Source: CAILDB01 sp049695975 (GTDB lineage: Bacteria > Patescibacteriota > Minisyncoccia > Phycocordibacterales > GWA1-40-21). Taken from it: a stretch of 17,683 nucleotides of DNA. The position numbers were made by a program, and so were the translations under genes. The stretch spans positions 1-17,683 of the forward strand of contig JBAVTE010000022.1 of assembly GCA_049695975.1 (NCBI GenBank), given 5' to 3'. Under the pieces are notes generated by a model, which saw only the letters and a program-made list of their open reading frames with translations, was not told the DNA's origin and ran no database searches. Below, one piece after another: positions 7,576 to 14,515 of this stretch (positions are counted from its first letter, which is position 1; each line of letters begins with the position of its first letter).

Positions 7576-8193
7576 CTATTCGTTAAAAACTTTTTTCATT
7601 AGTTCAATATGAACATCTTCAATAGTTTGTTCACCGTTAATACTCACAAAATTATAATTAGGATTTTCTTTAAAATAATTTATTACAGGCATAACATCTG
7701 TTTCAAACCAGGATAGTCTTTTCTTGATAGCGTCTTTATTGTCATCTTTTCTAGCGCGACTATATAGACGTTCTTCCGCCCATTTATTACTAACATCTAT
7801 ATATACAAGAGTAGGTTTTTTAATATTATAAAATTCCATAGTATCATTCAAAAGTTGAGCTTCTCTGAGTTTCCTTGGGGCACCATCAAAAACCAAGTTT
7901 TCCGTTCCTGTATAGTTTTTTACTAAATAATTGGTCCACAAAGAAACTATAACGGCTTCTGGAATAAGAAAACCTTGTTCCATAACAAATTTTGTCTTTT
8001 CTTGTGTATATCCACTTTCCTTAGAAAAGGCTCTGATCAAAGAACCACTCTCAATATGAAGGGTTTTAAATTTATTTTGTTTTTCATTAAGATGTTTTAT
8101 TAAGAGTTCTATTTGTGTTCCCTTACCACAACCAGATCTGCCCATTATAATAAATACTCTTCCCAAAATATCTTCATTTGTTAAATTAGTCAT
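7576..8193 (-). CDS. adk: Adenylate kinase family protein
   Basis: The 205-residue P-loop kinase makes two ADP from ATP and AMP. The P-loop is GRSGCGKGT (residues 18-26), the NMP-binding Arg lies in the SLIRAF segment (51-56), and DGAPRKLREAQ (103-113) matches the DGFPR...Q signature with Ala in place of the usual Phe. The lid region after YSRARKDD (144-151) is short and has no zinc-binding cysteines. Strictly it could be another nucleoside monophosphate kinase of this family, but its place between secY and map supports adk. The promoter-like elements immediately upstream (TACACT ending 6 bases before the ATG) suggest that it starts a separate, leaderless transcript inside the spc cluster. 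The stop is TAG. Confidence 0.9.
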   Translation of the reverse strand: MTNLTNEDILGRVFIIMGRSGCGKGTQIELLIKHLNEKQNKFKTLHIESGSLIRAFSKESGYTQEKTKFVMEQGFLIPEAVIVSLWTNYLVKNYTGTENLVFDGAPRKLREAQLLNDTMEFYNIKKPTLVYIDVSNKWAEERLYSRARKDDNKDAIKKRLSWFETDVMPVINYFKENPNYNFVSINGEQTIEDVHIELMKKVFNE

Positions 8194-8199
8194 GATAAA

Positions 8200-8227
8200 A
8201 GTGTAGCAGAAATTAGATAAAAATCAA
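8200..8227 (-). promoter_or_regulatory. Extended -10 promoter giving a leaderless adk-map transcript
   Basis: On the minus strand TTGATT (8227-8222), a 16-base spacer ending in TGC, and TACACT (8205-8200) are followed by six bases and then the ATG at 8193. A start site 7 bases beyond the -10 falls on the ATG itself. The TGC before the -10 is shared with the rpsN and rpsS promoters. The prediction rests on sequence alone; secY readthrough may also supply adk. Confidence 0.55.
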
Positions 8228-8232
8228 AATGT

Positions 8233-8254
8233 ATTTTAATACTATTATTAAAAT
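8233..8254 (-). repeat. A/T-only hairpin between secY and adk
   Basis: ATTTTAATA and TATTAAAAT form a perfect 9-bp inverted repeat with a 4-base loop, about 13 bases after the secY stop codon. With no G-C pair and only a broken T run behind it, it is a weak terminator at best. It lies just upstream of the -35 box of the adk promoter, so an operator role or an mRNA 3'-end stabiliser is also possible. Confidence 0.4.
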
Positions 8255-8266
8255 CCCTTTTTCCAA

Positions 8267-9538
8267 CTAATATTCTCTAATAGAAATCTGTGCCTCTATT
8301 TTTTTGATAAGATCAATAACAACAGAAACCACGATAAGGAGAGCAGTACCACCAATCGCCATTGAGCTGATACCAGTGATATTTTGTACGATAGTCGGAA
8401 GGACAGCAATCAAACCCAAAAATATGGCTCCAACCAATGTAATTCTTGTAAGAACTTTTCCTAGATACTCTGCTGTGGAAGCACCTGGTCTTACGCCCGG
8501 TATAAATGCACCATTGTTCTGGAGATTGGTAGAAACTGATTCTGGATCAAAAGTGACTGCAGTATAAAAATATGTAAACAAAAATACTAAAATAAAATAA
8601 GAAACTCCATAAACCCATGAATTTGAAAGGAAATTGTAAATATTGGTTGCAATGATTTTTACCATTTCACTTCCTCCAGCCGTGGTAAAAAACTTTGCAA
8701 TCATTTGGGGAAACATCAAAATAGAAAGAGCAAAAATAATAGGAATGACTCCGGCCTGATTTACTCTGAGTGGTAAATATGTAGACACACCGCCAGTGGT
8801 TTTTGAACCTCGAATTCTCTTTGCATAAGTCACTGGAATAGGCCTTTCTGCTTCAGATACATAGACCACACCAAGGATAACAATAATAAACACGACAATA
8901 AAAGCTAAATACATTGGTATTTGTGATACATCGAAGGTTAAATATGCTCTAGAAATATCTGAAGGTAGTTTTGAAACAATACCCGCAAAAATAATAATAG
9001 ATGTTCCGTTTCCTATACCAAATTCTGTCATAAGCTCACCAATCCACATAAGCAACATCGCACCAGCAGTAATGATAGCGATACTTGTAATCATTTCTAT
9101 AAAACCGAGTTTTAATACGAGACCAGAATTAATAAGCAAAGAAAGGTATGCAAATCCTTGGACAAAAGCGATGGGAACAGTAAGAAGTCGGGAATATTGA
9201 GCAAACTTTTTCTTACCAGCCTCACCTTCTTCATGATACATTTCCTTCATCTTAGGAACCATCATTGTTAAAAGTTGCATAATAATAGATGATGTAATAT
9301 AGGGGCCGACTCCAAGCATTACGATAGAAAGTCTACTAAGCCCTCCTCCTGAAAAAACATCTATCAAACCTAGAAATTGGTTGCTAGAAAAAAAAGTAGC
9401 AAGTTTGGATGAATCAATCCCAGGCATAGGAATAACAGAAAGTAATCTAAATATCAAAAGCCCTCCAAATACAAACAATATCCTGTTTCTCAAGCTTTTG
9501 TCTTCTAATATTATCTTTATTTTACTCCAAAAATTCAT
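8267..9538 (-). CDS. secY: Preprotein translocase channel subunit SecY
   Basis: The 423-residue integral membrane protein forms the protein-conducting channel of the SecYEG translocon. About ten hydrophobic segments are visible, the first near residues 19-37. Family signatures are present: the plug and TM2 area GGGLSRLSIVMLGVGPYI (64-81), GNGTSIIIFAGI (176-187), the cytosolic loop with RIRG (241-244) and LPLRVNQAGVIPIIFA (255-270) used for ribosome and SecA contact, and PGVRPGAST (347-355). The length is within the bacterial range. It starts three bases after rplO, the usual position at the end of the spc ribosomal genes, and is probably coupled to it. The upstream sequence lacks a Shine-Dalgarno motif at normal distance. 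The stop is TAG. Confidence 0.98.
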   Translation of the reverse strand: MNFWSKIKIILEDKSLRNRILFVFGGLLIFRLLSVIPMPGIDSSKLATFFSSNQFLGLIDVFSGGGLSRLSIVMLGVGPYITSSIIMQLLTMMVPKMKEMYHEEGEAGKKKFAQYSRLLTVPIAFVQGFAYLSLLINSGLVLKLGFIEMITSIAIITAGAMLLMWIGELMTEFGIGNGTSIIIFAGIVSKLPSDISRAYLTFDVSQIPMYLAFIVVFIIVILGVVYVSEAERPIPVTYAKRIRGSKTTGGVSTYLPLRVNQAGVIPIIFALSILMFPQMIAKFFTTAGGSEMVKIIATNIYNFLSNSWVYGVSYFILVFLFTYFYTAVTFDPESVSTNLQNNGAFIPGVRPGASTAEYLGKVLTRITLVGAIFLGLIAVLPTIVQNITGISSMAIGGTALLIVVSVVIDLIKKIEAQISIREY

Positions 9539-9541
9539 AGG

Positions 9542-9976
9542 TTATTTTATATTTCCACCTGCCTTCTCTATCTTTATCTTTGCCTGTTTAGAAACAGCAC
9601 AACCCAAAATAGTTAATTTTTTCTCCACTTCGCCACCACCCAAAATTTTTACAACAGGATTTTTCCCTTTATAAATTTCCAAAAAACCGTTTTTTACAAG
9701 TGTTTGTGGACTGACTGTATCACCACTTGAAAAAACAGCATCTAAATCTCCAATGTTTATACAAGAAACATCATACGGCTTAATAGTTCTAAAAGCGTAA
9801 CCCCTAAGCTTAGGAAGTTTTTTGATAAGGTCTCTCATTTCTGGACGTACTTTGTGACCGGCTCTTGCTGTCTGTCCTTTTCCGCCTCTACCTGAAGTCT
9901 TACCTCTCTTGCCTCCTCTACCCACAGAGATAGACTTTTTATTTTCAGTTTTTCTTTTTAAATTGTGTTTTTGCAT
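9542..9976 (-). CDS. rplO: 50S ribosomal protein L15
   Basis: At 144 residues it matches the normal length of L15, an assembly protein that binds 23S rRNA in the large subunit. The Gly/Arg/Lys-rich N-terminal segment with GRGGKRGKTSGRGGKG (about residues 19-34) is the diagnostic extension that threads into the rRNA. The GGGEVEKKLTI segment near residue 113 matches the family C-terminal domain. It follows rpsE directly, with 34 bases between them and no rpmD gene, whereas E. coli has rpmD (L30) in this position. The ATG is preceded by an A/T-rich stretch without a Shine-Dalgarno motif. Confidence 0.97.
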   Translation of the reverse strand: MQKHNLKRKTENKKSISVGRGGKRGKTSGRGGKGQTARAGHKVRPEMRDLIKKLPKLRGYAFRTIKPYDVSCINIGDLDAVFSSGDTVSPQTLVKNGFLEIYKGKNPVVKILGGGEVEKKLTILGCAVSKQAKIKIEKAGGNIK

Positions 9977-10010
9977 ATTATTTTATTTACTCAGACAAAT
10001 TTAATCTTAT

Positions 10011-10754
10011 TTATGATTTATTCACCTCCTCTATTTCTTCTTTTTTTGAAATTTCTTCTGGTTTTGTTAAAGATGAGTTTTTCTTTTTTGTAAAGACACG
10101 GAGGGCTTCTATTGTAGCTCTTGCCATATTGAGCTTATTTTTCGAAGAGGAAATAATCTTTGCGGTAACATCATTCATACCGGCAAGCTCAATAACATTT
10201 TTCACAGCACTTCCGGCAGTGACACCCTTACCTGGAGTTGGCATTACAGAAACAGTAGCACTACAATATTTTGCACGAACAATATGAGGAATAGACATAT
10301 TTTTTACAAAGTCTAGCTTAATCATATTTTTCTTGGCATTTCGAAGAGCTTTCTCTATGGCGAGTGATGTATCGATAGCTTTCCCCGTACCAATACCTAC
10401 AGATCCTTTTCTATTTCCAGCTACAAGCCAAACAGAAAAACTAAGTCGTTTTCCTCCTGATGTAACTCTAGTAACTCTTCTAATATTAAGAATTTTCTGG
10501 TCAAATTCTGGTTTAACTCTAGCTTCACGAGATGAAAAACTTTTTCTAGGATTTTTACTTCTATCAAAATTACTTGGACCACGAGAATCACCTGATCCAC
10601 CCATTGGTCTTCTGCCAAAAGTACCAAAAGGCCTTGGACTTCTTGAAAAAGTTCCTGCTCCAGTGGAAGATGGTTTTATACCTGGTGCCACAGCAGATGC
10701 CACCGGTGTCGGTGTGCTTGGCGCTATATTTGTATTGTTATTTTCTGTAGTCAT
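10011..10754 (-). CDS. rpsE: 30S ribosomal protein S5 with long terminal extensions
   Basis: S5 sits near the decoding-site latch of the small subunit and helps accuracy. The conserved core begins near residue 84 (FDQKILNIRRVTRVTSGGKR) and includes GIGTGKA (120-126) and the second-domain segment MPTPGKGVTAGSAV (171-184). The total of 247 residues compares with about 167 in E. coli. The extra part is a Ser/Pro/Gly/Arg/Thr-rich, probably disordered N-terminal region of about 80 residues and an acidic/lysine C-terminal tail of about 25 residues (from about 223). No in-frame methionine fits the core start except Met51, which still leaves an extension, so I keep the ATG at 10754. Its downstream neighbour is rplO, without rpmD. 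Confidence 0.96.
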   Translation of the reverse strand: MTTENNNTNIAPSTPTPVASAVAPGIKPSSTGAGTFSRSPRPFGTFGRRPMGGSGDSRGPSNFDRSKNPRKSFSSREARVKPEFDQKILNIRRVTRVTSGGKRLSFSVWLVAGNRKGSVGIGTGKAIDTSLAIEKALRNAKKNMIKLDFVKNMSIPHIVRAKYCSATVSVMPTPGKGVTAGSAVKNVIELAGMNDVTAKIISSSKNKLNMARATIEALRVFTKKKNSSLTKPEEISKKEEIEEVNKS

Positions 10755-10760
10755 ATAATA

Positions 10761-11111
10761 TTAAAATTTAAGTCCACCCTCTCTTGCTCCATCTGCAAAT
10801 GCCTTGACCTTGCCAGTATAAAGGAAACCTCCTCTGTCAAATACGATTTTGGTTATTTTCTTTAAAAGAGCGAGCTTGGCTATTTCTTGTCCAGCATTGA
10901 TAGATTTTTCTAAGAAAGTCTTACCTTTTGCCTTGCTTGAAGAAAAACTGACAAGTGTAGTGCCAGAAACATCATCGATAATCTGTCCATATATTGCTTT
11001 ATTTGATCTGAAAACTGCGAGTCTAGGCATCTCTTTAGTACCAGAAACTTTTGCTCGAATTCTGTGATGTCTTCTTATTACTTTTGCTTTTCTTGAATTT
11101 ATTTTTTTCAT
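10761..11111 (-). CDS. rplR: 50S ribosomal protein L18
   Basis: L18 binds 5S rRNA together with L5 and joins it to the central protuberance of the large subunit. The 116-residue length is typical. The basic N-terminus (KAKVIRRHHRIRAKVSGT) and the segments RLAVFRSNKAIYGQIIDD, VFDRGGFLYTGKVKAFADGAREGGL are clear family matches. It lies between rplF and rpsE with 17 and 6 bases of spacing, as in the standard spc order. An A/T-rich sequence without a Shine-Dalgarno motif precedes its ATG. Confidence 0.97.
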   Translation of the reverse strand: MKKINSRKAKVIRRHHRIRAKVSGTKEMPRLAVFRSNKAIYGQIIDDVSGTTLVSFSSSKAKGKTFLEKSINAGQEIAKLALLKKITKIVFDRGGFLYTGKVKAFADGAREGGLKF

Positions 11112-11128
11112 AAATATTTGCTTAGAAA

Positions 11129-11662
11129 CTATACAGTCTTTTTACCTTCTTTTCTTCTGATGATTTCATCACTGTATCTAATACCTTTACCTTTATATGG
11201 TTCTGGTTTCTTCAATGCTCTTATTTCGGCAGAAAAACTACCAACTAAATCTTTGTTTATTCCGGAAATCGTAAGAATACCCTTTTCTGAAGTTACTTTT
11301 AATTCTTTTGGAATTTGCACTTCAATAGGATGAGAAAAACCTAATCTAAAAGTAATTTTAGTACCAGAAACATCACCCTTGTAACCAATACCTTCTATAA
11401 TAAGTTTTTTTTCATAGAGTTTGTTTACACCCTTGATCATATTTGTGATGTGAGAAGCAATAGTCCCCCAAAGCGCATTCAATTCGATAGTGGTCTTTGC
11501 AATTGAAAGATTAATTTTACCATCTTTGATATCAATCTTTACTCCTGCTGGTATTTCTTTTTTGAGCTCACCGAGTGGACCTTTGACTATGACAAAATTT
11601 CCAGAAACTGTAACTTCTGTTTTTGCTGGGATAATTATTTCTTTTTTTCCAATTCTTGACAT
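11129..11662 (-). CDS. rplF: 50S ribosomal protein L6
   Basis: L6 supports the base of the large subunit stalk and lies close to the sarcin-ricin loop. I chose the ATG at 11662, giving 177 residues that begin MSRIGKKEI as in the family. The longer frame from 11698 would overlap rpsH and adds unrelated residues. The two repeated alpha/beta domains are visible, and the C-terminal signature PEPYKGKGIRYSDE is intact. The ATG lies four bases after the rpsH stop codon, indicating tight coupling. The stop is TAG. Confidence 0.97.
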   Translation of the reverse strand: MSRIGKKEIIIPAKTEVTVSGNFVIVKGPLGELKKEIPAGVKIDIKDGKINLSIAKTTIELNALWGTIASHITNMIKGVNKLYEKKLIIEGIGYKGDVSGTKITFRLGFSHPIEVQIPKELKVTSEKGILTISGINKDLVGSFSAEIRALKKPEPYKGKGIRYSDEIIRRKEGKKTV

Positions 11663-11666
11663 ATTA

Positions 11667-12056
11667 TTACCAAATTTTAAATAAAACTTCACCTCCAACT
11701 CTTTCTTTTCTTGCCTCCTTATCTGTCAAAATACCTTTTGGAGTGGAAAAAAATGTTCTGCCAAATCCATTCAAGAAAGGTCTGATGTCCTTATAGCTTT
11801 CGTAAACTCTTTTTGATTGTTTTGAAATTCTTTGGACATCGGTTACTCTAGATGTATTACCCTCTGTATAGGCAAGAGTAATTTCAATTTTATTTGATTT
11901 CTTTTTCTTTGAAATTTCTTTAATAAAACCTTCTTTTAAAAGAGCCCTCGCGATAGCTTCTTTTATTTTTGAATTATAAAACTCTACGGTTTCCTTTCCC
12001 GCGATATTGGCATTTTTGATACCGTTTACAAAATTTGAAATTGGGTCTATTACCAT
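11667..12056 (-). CDS. rpsH: 30S ribosomal protein S8
   Basis: S8 binds helix 21 of 16S rRNA and in E. coli also represses the spc operon. The ATG at 12056 gives 129 residues beginning MVIDPISNFVNGIKNA, which aligns with the normal S8 start. A longer frame from 12119 lies inside rpsN and is rejected. The C-terminal part with FLNGFGRTFFSTPKGILTDKEA and the closing GGEVLFKIW match the family's rRNA-binding domain. Its ATG overlaps the end of rpsN by seven bases (ATGGTAA), so translation of the pair is probably coupled. No S8-type target hairpin was recognised near rplE in this window. Confidence 0.96.
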   Translation of the reverse strand: MVIDPISNFVNGIKNANIAGKETVEFYNSKIKEAIARALLKEGFIKEISKKKKSNKIEITLAYTEGNTSRVTDVQRISKQSKRVYESYKDIRPFLNGFGRTFFSTPKGILTDKEARKERVGGEVLFKIW

Positions 12057-12235
12057 GATGATTTTGTTATTCCTGGAATTTTTCCTTCGTTTGCAAATTC
12101 TCTGAAGCAAATTCTGCAAAGATCAAAGGCTCTCATATATCCAGCCTTTCTTCCACATCTAAAGCATCTTCTTACAGCTCTTGTAGAAAATTTTGGTTTC
12201 TTTTTTGATCTTGCTATCGTTGAAGTTTTTGCCAT
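12050..12235 (-). CDS. rpsN: 30S ribosomal protein S14, zinc-binding (type Z)
   Basis: The 61-residue length and the four cysteines Cys24, Cys27, Cys40 and Cys43 in two CxxC pairs identify the short zinc-containing form of S14, a protein of the 30S head. The segment RRCFRCGRKAGYMRAFDLCR is the family signature. It is the first gene of the second ribosomal transcription unit: a strong terminator separates it from rplE, and a consensus promoter lies about 45 bases upstream. The ATG follows a TTTTGTA sequence with no Shine-Dalgarno motif. The final seven bases overlap rpsH. Confidence 0.97.
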   Translation of the reverse strand: MAKTSTIARSKKKPKFSTRAVRRCFRCGRKAGYMRAFDLCRICFREFANEGKIPGITKSSW

Positions 12236-12253
12236 TACAAAAGTAAATTAAAA

Positions 12254-12272
12254 CGAAGCTGTTAAAAGCTCG
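12254..12272 (-). promoter_or_regulatory. 5'-terminal hairpin of the rpsN mRNA
   Basis: CGAGCT and AGCTTCG on the transcribed strand form about six base pairs with one bulged base and a TTTAAC loop, starting within a base or so of the predicted transcription start (12273). A similar AGCT-based hairpin starts about +4 of the rpsS transcript. It could protect the mRNA 5' end or bind a ribosomal protein; neither is shown. Confidence 0.45.
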
Positions 12273-12279
12273 TCCAGCC

Positions 12280-12308
12280 ATATTAGCAAGAAGTAAGAGA
12301 TAAGTCAA
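12280..12308 (-). promoter_or_regulatory. Promoter of the rpsN-secY unit
   Basis: On the minus strand TTGACT (12308-12303), a spacer of exactly 17 bases ending in TGC, and TAATAT (12285-12280) make a strong sigma-70 promoter with an extended -10. The predicted start is near 12273, giving a leader of about 38 bases before the rpsN ATG. It lies directly downstream of the rplE terminator. Confidence 0.85.
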
Positions 12309-12329
12309 CACACAGATTTAAATACTTTT

Positions 12330-12366
12330 AAAAAAGGACCGTCCATTTTATGGACGGTCCTTTTTT
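12330..12366 (-). terminator. Strong rho-independent terminator between rplE and rpsN
   Basis: Bases 12330-12346 and 12350-12366 form a perfect 17-bp inverted repeat (six A-T pairs, then GGACCGTCCAT and its complement) with a 3-base loop. On the transcribed strand the stem ends in a run of six T. It lies 19 bases after the rplE stop codon. Because A and T runs flank both sides, it would work in both directions. Confidence 0.92.
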
Positions 12367-12384
12367 ATTTTTAGTGAATCTTAA

Positions 12385-12930
12385 TTATTTAGCCACGCCC
12401 TTTTTAAAAGGAAATCCGAGATATTCAAAAAAAGTTTCGGCGGTTTTTTTATCTTTTGCTGTAGTGACTATGGTGACAGCCATTCCAAAAACATCTTTCA
12501 AATCTTCATCAGAACTCTCTGGAAAAATAGTATTCTCTTTCATTCCAATACTTAAATTACCCATCTCATCTATACCACTTTTAGAAATTCCTCGAAAGTC
12601 CTTGGTTCTAGGAAGTGCCACAAAAACAAGTTTATCAATAAAATCAAACATTCTTTGTCCACGAAGCGTGACCGCTACTCCAACAGTATCACCTTCTCTC
12701 ACTTTGAATGAAGCGATAGACTGCTTTGCGCCTTTAATCATTGCTTTTTGCCCAGTAATTTTGGCAATTCTATCTTCAATAATTTTTAATTTATTTTTAT
12801 CTTTAAGAGAGCCTACTCCAACATTCACCACAATCTTTGTGACTTTTGGTGCTTGCATTTTATTTTTAAGTTCGAGCTTGTCCTTAAGTAAATCAAATGC
12901 TTTATTTTGTTTTTCTTTTAATGAAATCAT
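12385..12930 (-). CDS. rplE: 50S ribosomal protein L5
   Basis: L5 binds 5S rRNA and contacts the P-site tRNA and the 30S head. The 181-residue length is standard. The conserved segments TKIVVNVGVG (about 31-40), GQKAMIKGAKQSIASFKVREGD (about 74-95, with AxxSIASFKVREG in place of the usual AKKSIAGFKIREG) and GNLSIGMKENTIFPE (about 124-138) are clear. It is the last gene of the first ribosomal unit, because a 17-bp-stem terminator follows its stop codon; in most bacteria transcription continues into rpsN. It follows rplX after ten bases. Confidence 0.97.
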   Translation of the reverse strand: MISLKEKQNKAFDLLKDKLELKNKMQAPKVTKIVVNVGVGSLKDKNKLKIIEDRIAKITGQKAMIKGAKQSIASFKVREGDTVGVAVTLRGQRMFDFIDKLVFVALPRTKDFRGISKSGIDEMGNLSIGMKENTIFPESSDEDLKDVFGMAVTIVTTAKDKKTAETFFEYLGFPFKKGVAK

Positions 12931-12940
12931 AAAATTTTAT

Positions 12941-13246
12941 TTAAATTTCTTTACCGGTTTTTTTGCTGACTCTGATTGTTTTACCAGCAATTAGTTTTCT
13001 GGCAGATCTGACAGCTTTGCCATTTTCCATAAGCATCACATTTGAAGCATCTATAGGCATTACTTTTTCTATGATCTGACCTTTACCATCTGACTTTGTC
13101 GCCTTTTGATGTTTTTTGTGCATATTAATACCCTCCACTACAATCAATCCTTTTCTAGGAATTGCAAGCACAATTTTACCGGTTTTACCCTTGTCTTTTC
13201 CGGCCATTATCATGACATTATCTCCTTTTTTTACTTTTAATTTCAT
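12941..13246 (-). CDS. rplX: 50S ribosomal protein L24
   Basis: L24 is an early assembly protein that nucleates folding of 23S rRNA domain I. Its 101 residues match the family. The N-terminal KOW motif is visible (KKGDNVMIMAGKDKGKTGKI, starting near residue 5), as is the GINMHKKHQKA segment. It lies nine bases after rplN in the usual order. The expanded domain I arms of the 23S rRNA in this window belong to the rRNA domain that L24 helps fold, but direct contact is not shown. Confidence 0.97.
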   Translation of the reverse strand: MKLKVKKGDNVMIMAGKDKGKTGKIVLAIPRKGLIVVEGINMHKKHQKATKSDGKGQIIEKVMPIDASNVMLMENGKAVRSARKLIAGKTIRVSKKTGKEI

Positions 13247-13255
13247 ATTATTATT

Positions 13256-13627
13256 TTATACTATTTCTGCAGCAAGAGATGCAATCTTCTGATAACCTAG
13301 TTCTGCAATCTCTCTAGGGATTGGACCGAAAACTCTACCGGCGATAGGGTCCATTTTACCTTTTTCTAGAATTACAACTGCATTTTCATCAAATCTGATA
13401 TAAGAGCCATCTTTTCTTCGGAGAGGTTTTCTTTGTCTCACAACAACAGCATACAAAACATCTTTCTTTTTGGCCATTTTTCTAGATTCAGCTTTTTGAA
13501 CTGAAAGAATAACAATCTCCCCTATCTGTGCCCATCTTTTCTTTGAACTTCCAAGTACCTTAAAAATTCTGCCGATTTTTGCACCAGAGTTGTCTGCTAT
13601 TTGAACTATTGTTCTATCTTGTATCAT
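13256..13627 (-). CDS. rplN: 50S ribosomal protein L14
   Basis: L14 lies at the subunit interface beside L19 and contacts the 30S body. The 123-residue length equals that of E. coli L14. The N-terminus MIQDRTIVQIADNSGAK and the basic segments VRQRKPLRRKDGSYIRFD and GRVFGPIPREIAELGYQKI are highly conserved family sequences. It follows rpsQ after four bases and precedes rplX by nine, so the genes are tightly packed. Its A/T-rich upstream sequence has no Shine-Dalgarno motif. Confidence 0.98.
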   Translation of the reverse strand: MIQDRTIVQIADNSGAKIGRIFKVLGSSKKRWAQIGEIVILSVQKAESRKMAKKKDVLYAVVVRQRKPLRRKDGSYIRFDENAVVILEKGKMDPIAGRVFGPIPREIAELGYQKIASLAAEIV

Positions 13628-13631
13628 AAAT

Positions 13632-13892
13632 TTATTTTTCTAAAACCTTAAATCTTTTGTTTTTTGAAATTGGTCTCGTTTCGATAATATCTATAAGCTC
13701 TCCAACTGTATGAGTATTTGCTGGACTATGAACCAAATACTTTTTGTCTCTTTTTATAAACTTACCATATTGAGGATGTTTATTGTATGAACTTACAGAA
13801 ACTGTTATAGTGTCTTTCATTTTTGTAGCTACCACTACACCATGTAAAACTTTACCATTTCCTATATTCTTTTTTGTTGATTTTTCTTCCAT
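13632..13892 (-). CDS. rpsQ: 30S ribosomal protein S17
   Basis: S17 is a primary 16S-binding protein of the 30S body with an OB fold. The 86 residues are typical. The strands GVVVATKMKDTITVSV and the segment HPQYGKFIKRDKKYLVHSP, followed by GELIDIIETRPISKNKRF, match the family. It lies six bases after rpmC and four before rplN, in standard order. The A/T-only sequence just upstream of the ATG contains no Shine-Dalgarno motif. Confidence 0.97.
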   Translation of the reverse strand: MEEKSTKKNIGNGKVLHGVVVATKMKDTITVSVSSYNKHPQYGKFIKRDKKYLVHSPANTHTVGELIDIIETRPISKNKRFKVLEK

Positions 13893-13898
13893 AATATT

Positions 13899-14084
13899 TT
13901 ATTTAATTTCCCTGGAATTTATAATTGTCAAAATCTGGGCAATCTCTTTTCTTAAATTAAAACCTTCTTTGGTATTTTTAACCTTGCTTCCAGATACTCC
14001 AAATCGAAATTTTCGAAGAGACTCTCTTTTTTCATAAAGAATAGTTTCAAGTTCTGCTTTTGTTTTTTTAATTAAATCCTTCAT
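13899..14084 (-). CDS. rpmC: 50S ribosomal protein L29
   Basis: This 61-residue two-helix protein lies beside the peptide exit tunnel, where L23 and L29 receive the signal recognition particle and trigger factor. The pattern MKDLIKKTKAELETILYEKR, with the later FRFGVSGSKVKNTKEG and a second helix LRKEIAQILTIINSRE, fits L29. It is placed by the rplP-rpmC-rpsQ order, with four bases before it and six after. Short length makes the sequence match weaker than for its neighbours, but the position leaves little doubt. Confidence 0.95.
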   Translation of the reverse strand: MKDLIKKTKAELETILYEKRESLRKFRFGVSGSKVKNTKEGFNLRKEIAQILTIINSREIK

Positions 14085-14088
14085 AGTA

Positions 14089-14505
14089 TTATCTTGCTAT
14101 AATTTTTGTTTTTATAGAAAGCTTTGTTCCTCCTTTTCGAAGCATTTCTCGAGCCGATGCTTCATCTACTCCATCAACCTCATAGAGTACTCTGCCCGGC
14201 TTGATTGCAACTTCATATCCTTGCACTTCTCCTTTACCTTTTCCCATTTTGACTTCAGCAGGCTTCTGAGTATATGGCTTGTCTGGAAAAATGCGTGTCC
14301 AAAGCTTCCCTGTCTTACTCATTGAGTGAGCGATTGTTTTTCTGCCTGATTCTATTTCATTTGCGGTAAGTCGTCCAGCAGTGATCGCTTTCAAACCAAA
14401 AGATCCAAAAGAAATCTTGGTTCCTCTTGTAGCCACACCAATCTTGGTTGGATGTTCTCTAAATGTATGGCTCTTTCTAAATTTTACTTTTTTAGGAAAT
14501 AACAT
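14089..14505 (-). CDS. rplP: 50S ribosomal protein L16
   Basis: L16 shapes the tRNA-binding corridor of the large subunit and lies near the A site. The 138 residues begin MLFPKKVKFRKSHTFRE. Family-typical segments follow: GSFGLKAITAGRLTANEIESGR, KLWTRIFPDKPYTQKPAEVKMG and GKGEVQGYEVAIKPGRVLYE. It starts ten bases after rpsC. The arginine-rich loop and the GKGKGEV segment that reaches toward the peptidyl-transferase centre are intact. Confidence 0.98.
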   Translation of the reverse strand: MLFPKKVKFRKSHTFREHPTKIGVATRGTKISFGSFGLKAITAGRLTANEIESGRKTIAHSMSKTGKLWTRIFPDKPYTQKPAEVKMGKGKGEVQGYEVAIKPGRVLYEVDGVDEASAREMLRKGGTKLSIKTKIIAR

Positions 14506-14515
14506 ATATTAAAAA

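Noticed and set aside
11663..11698. Longer L6 start at 11698
   Set aside because: It overlaps rpsH and adds residues foreign to the family; the MSRIGKKEI start at 11662 matches L6.
12057..12119. Longer S8 start at 12119
   Set aside because: The extra part lies inside rpsN in another frame and does not resemble S8; MVIDPISNF at 12056 is the normal start.
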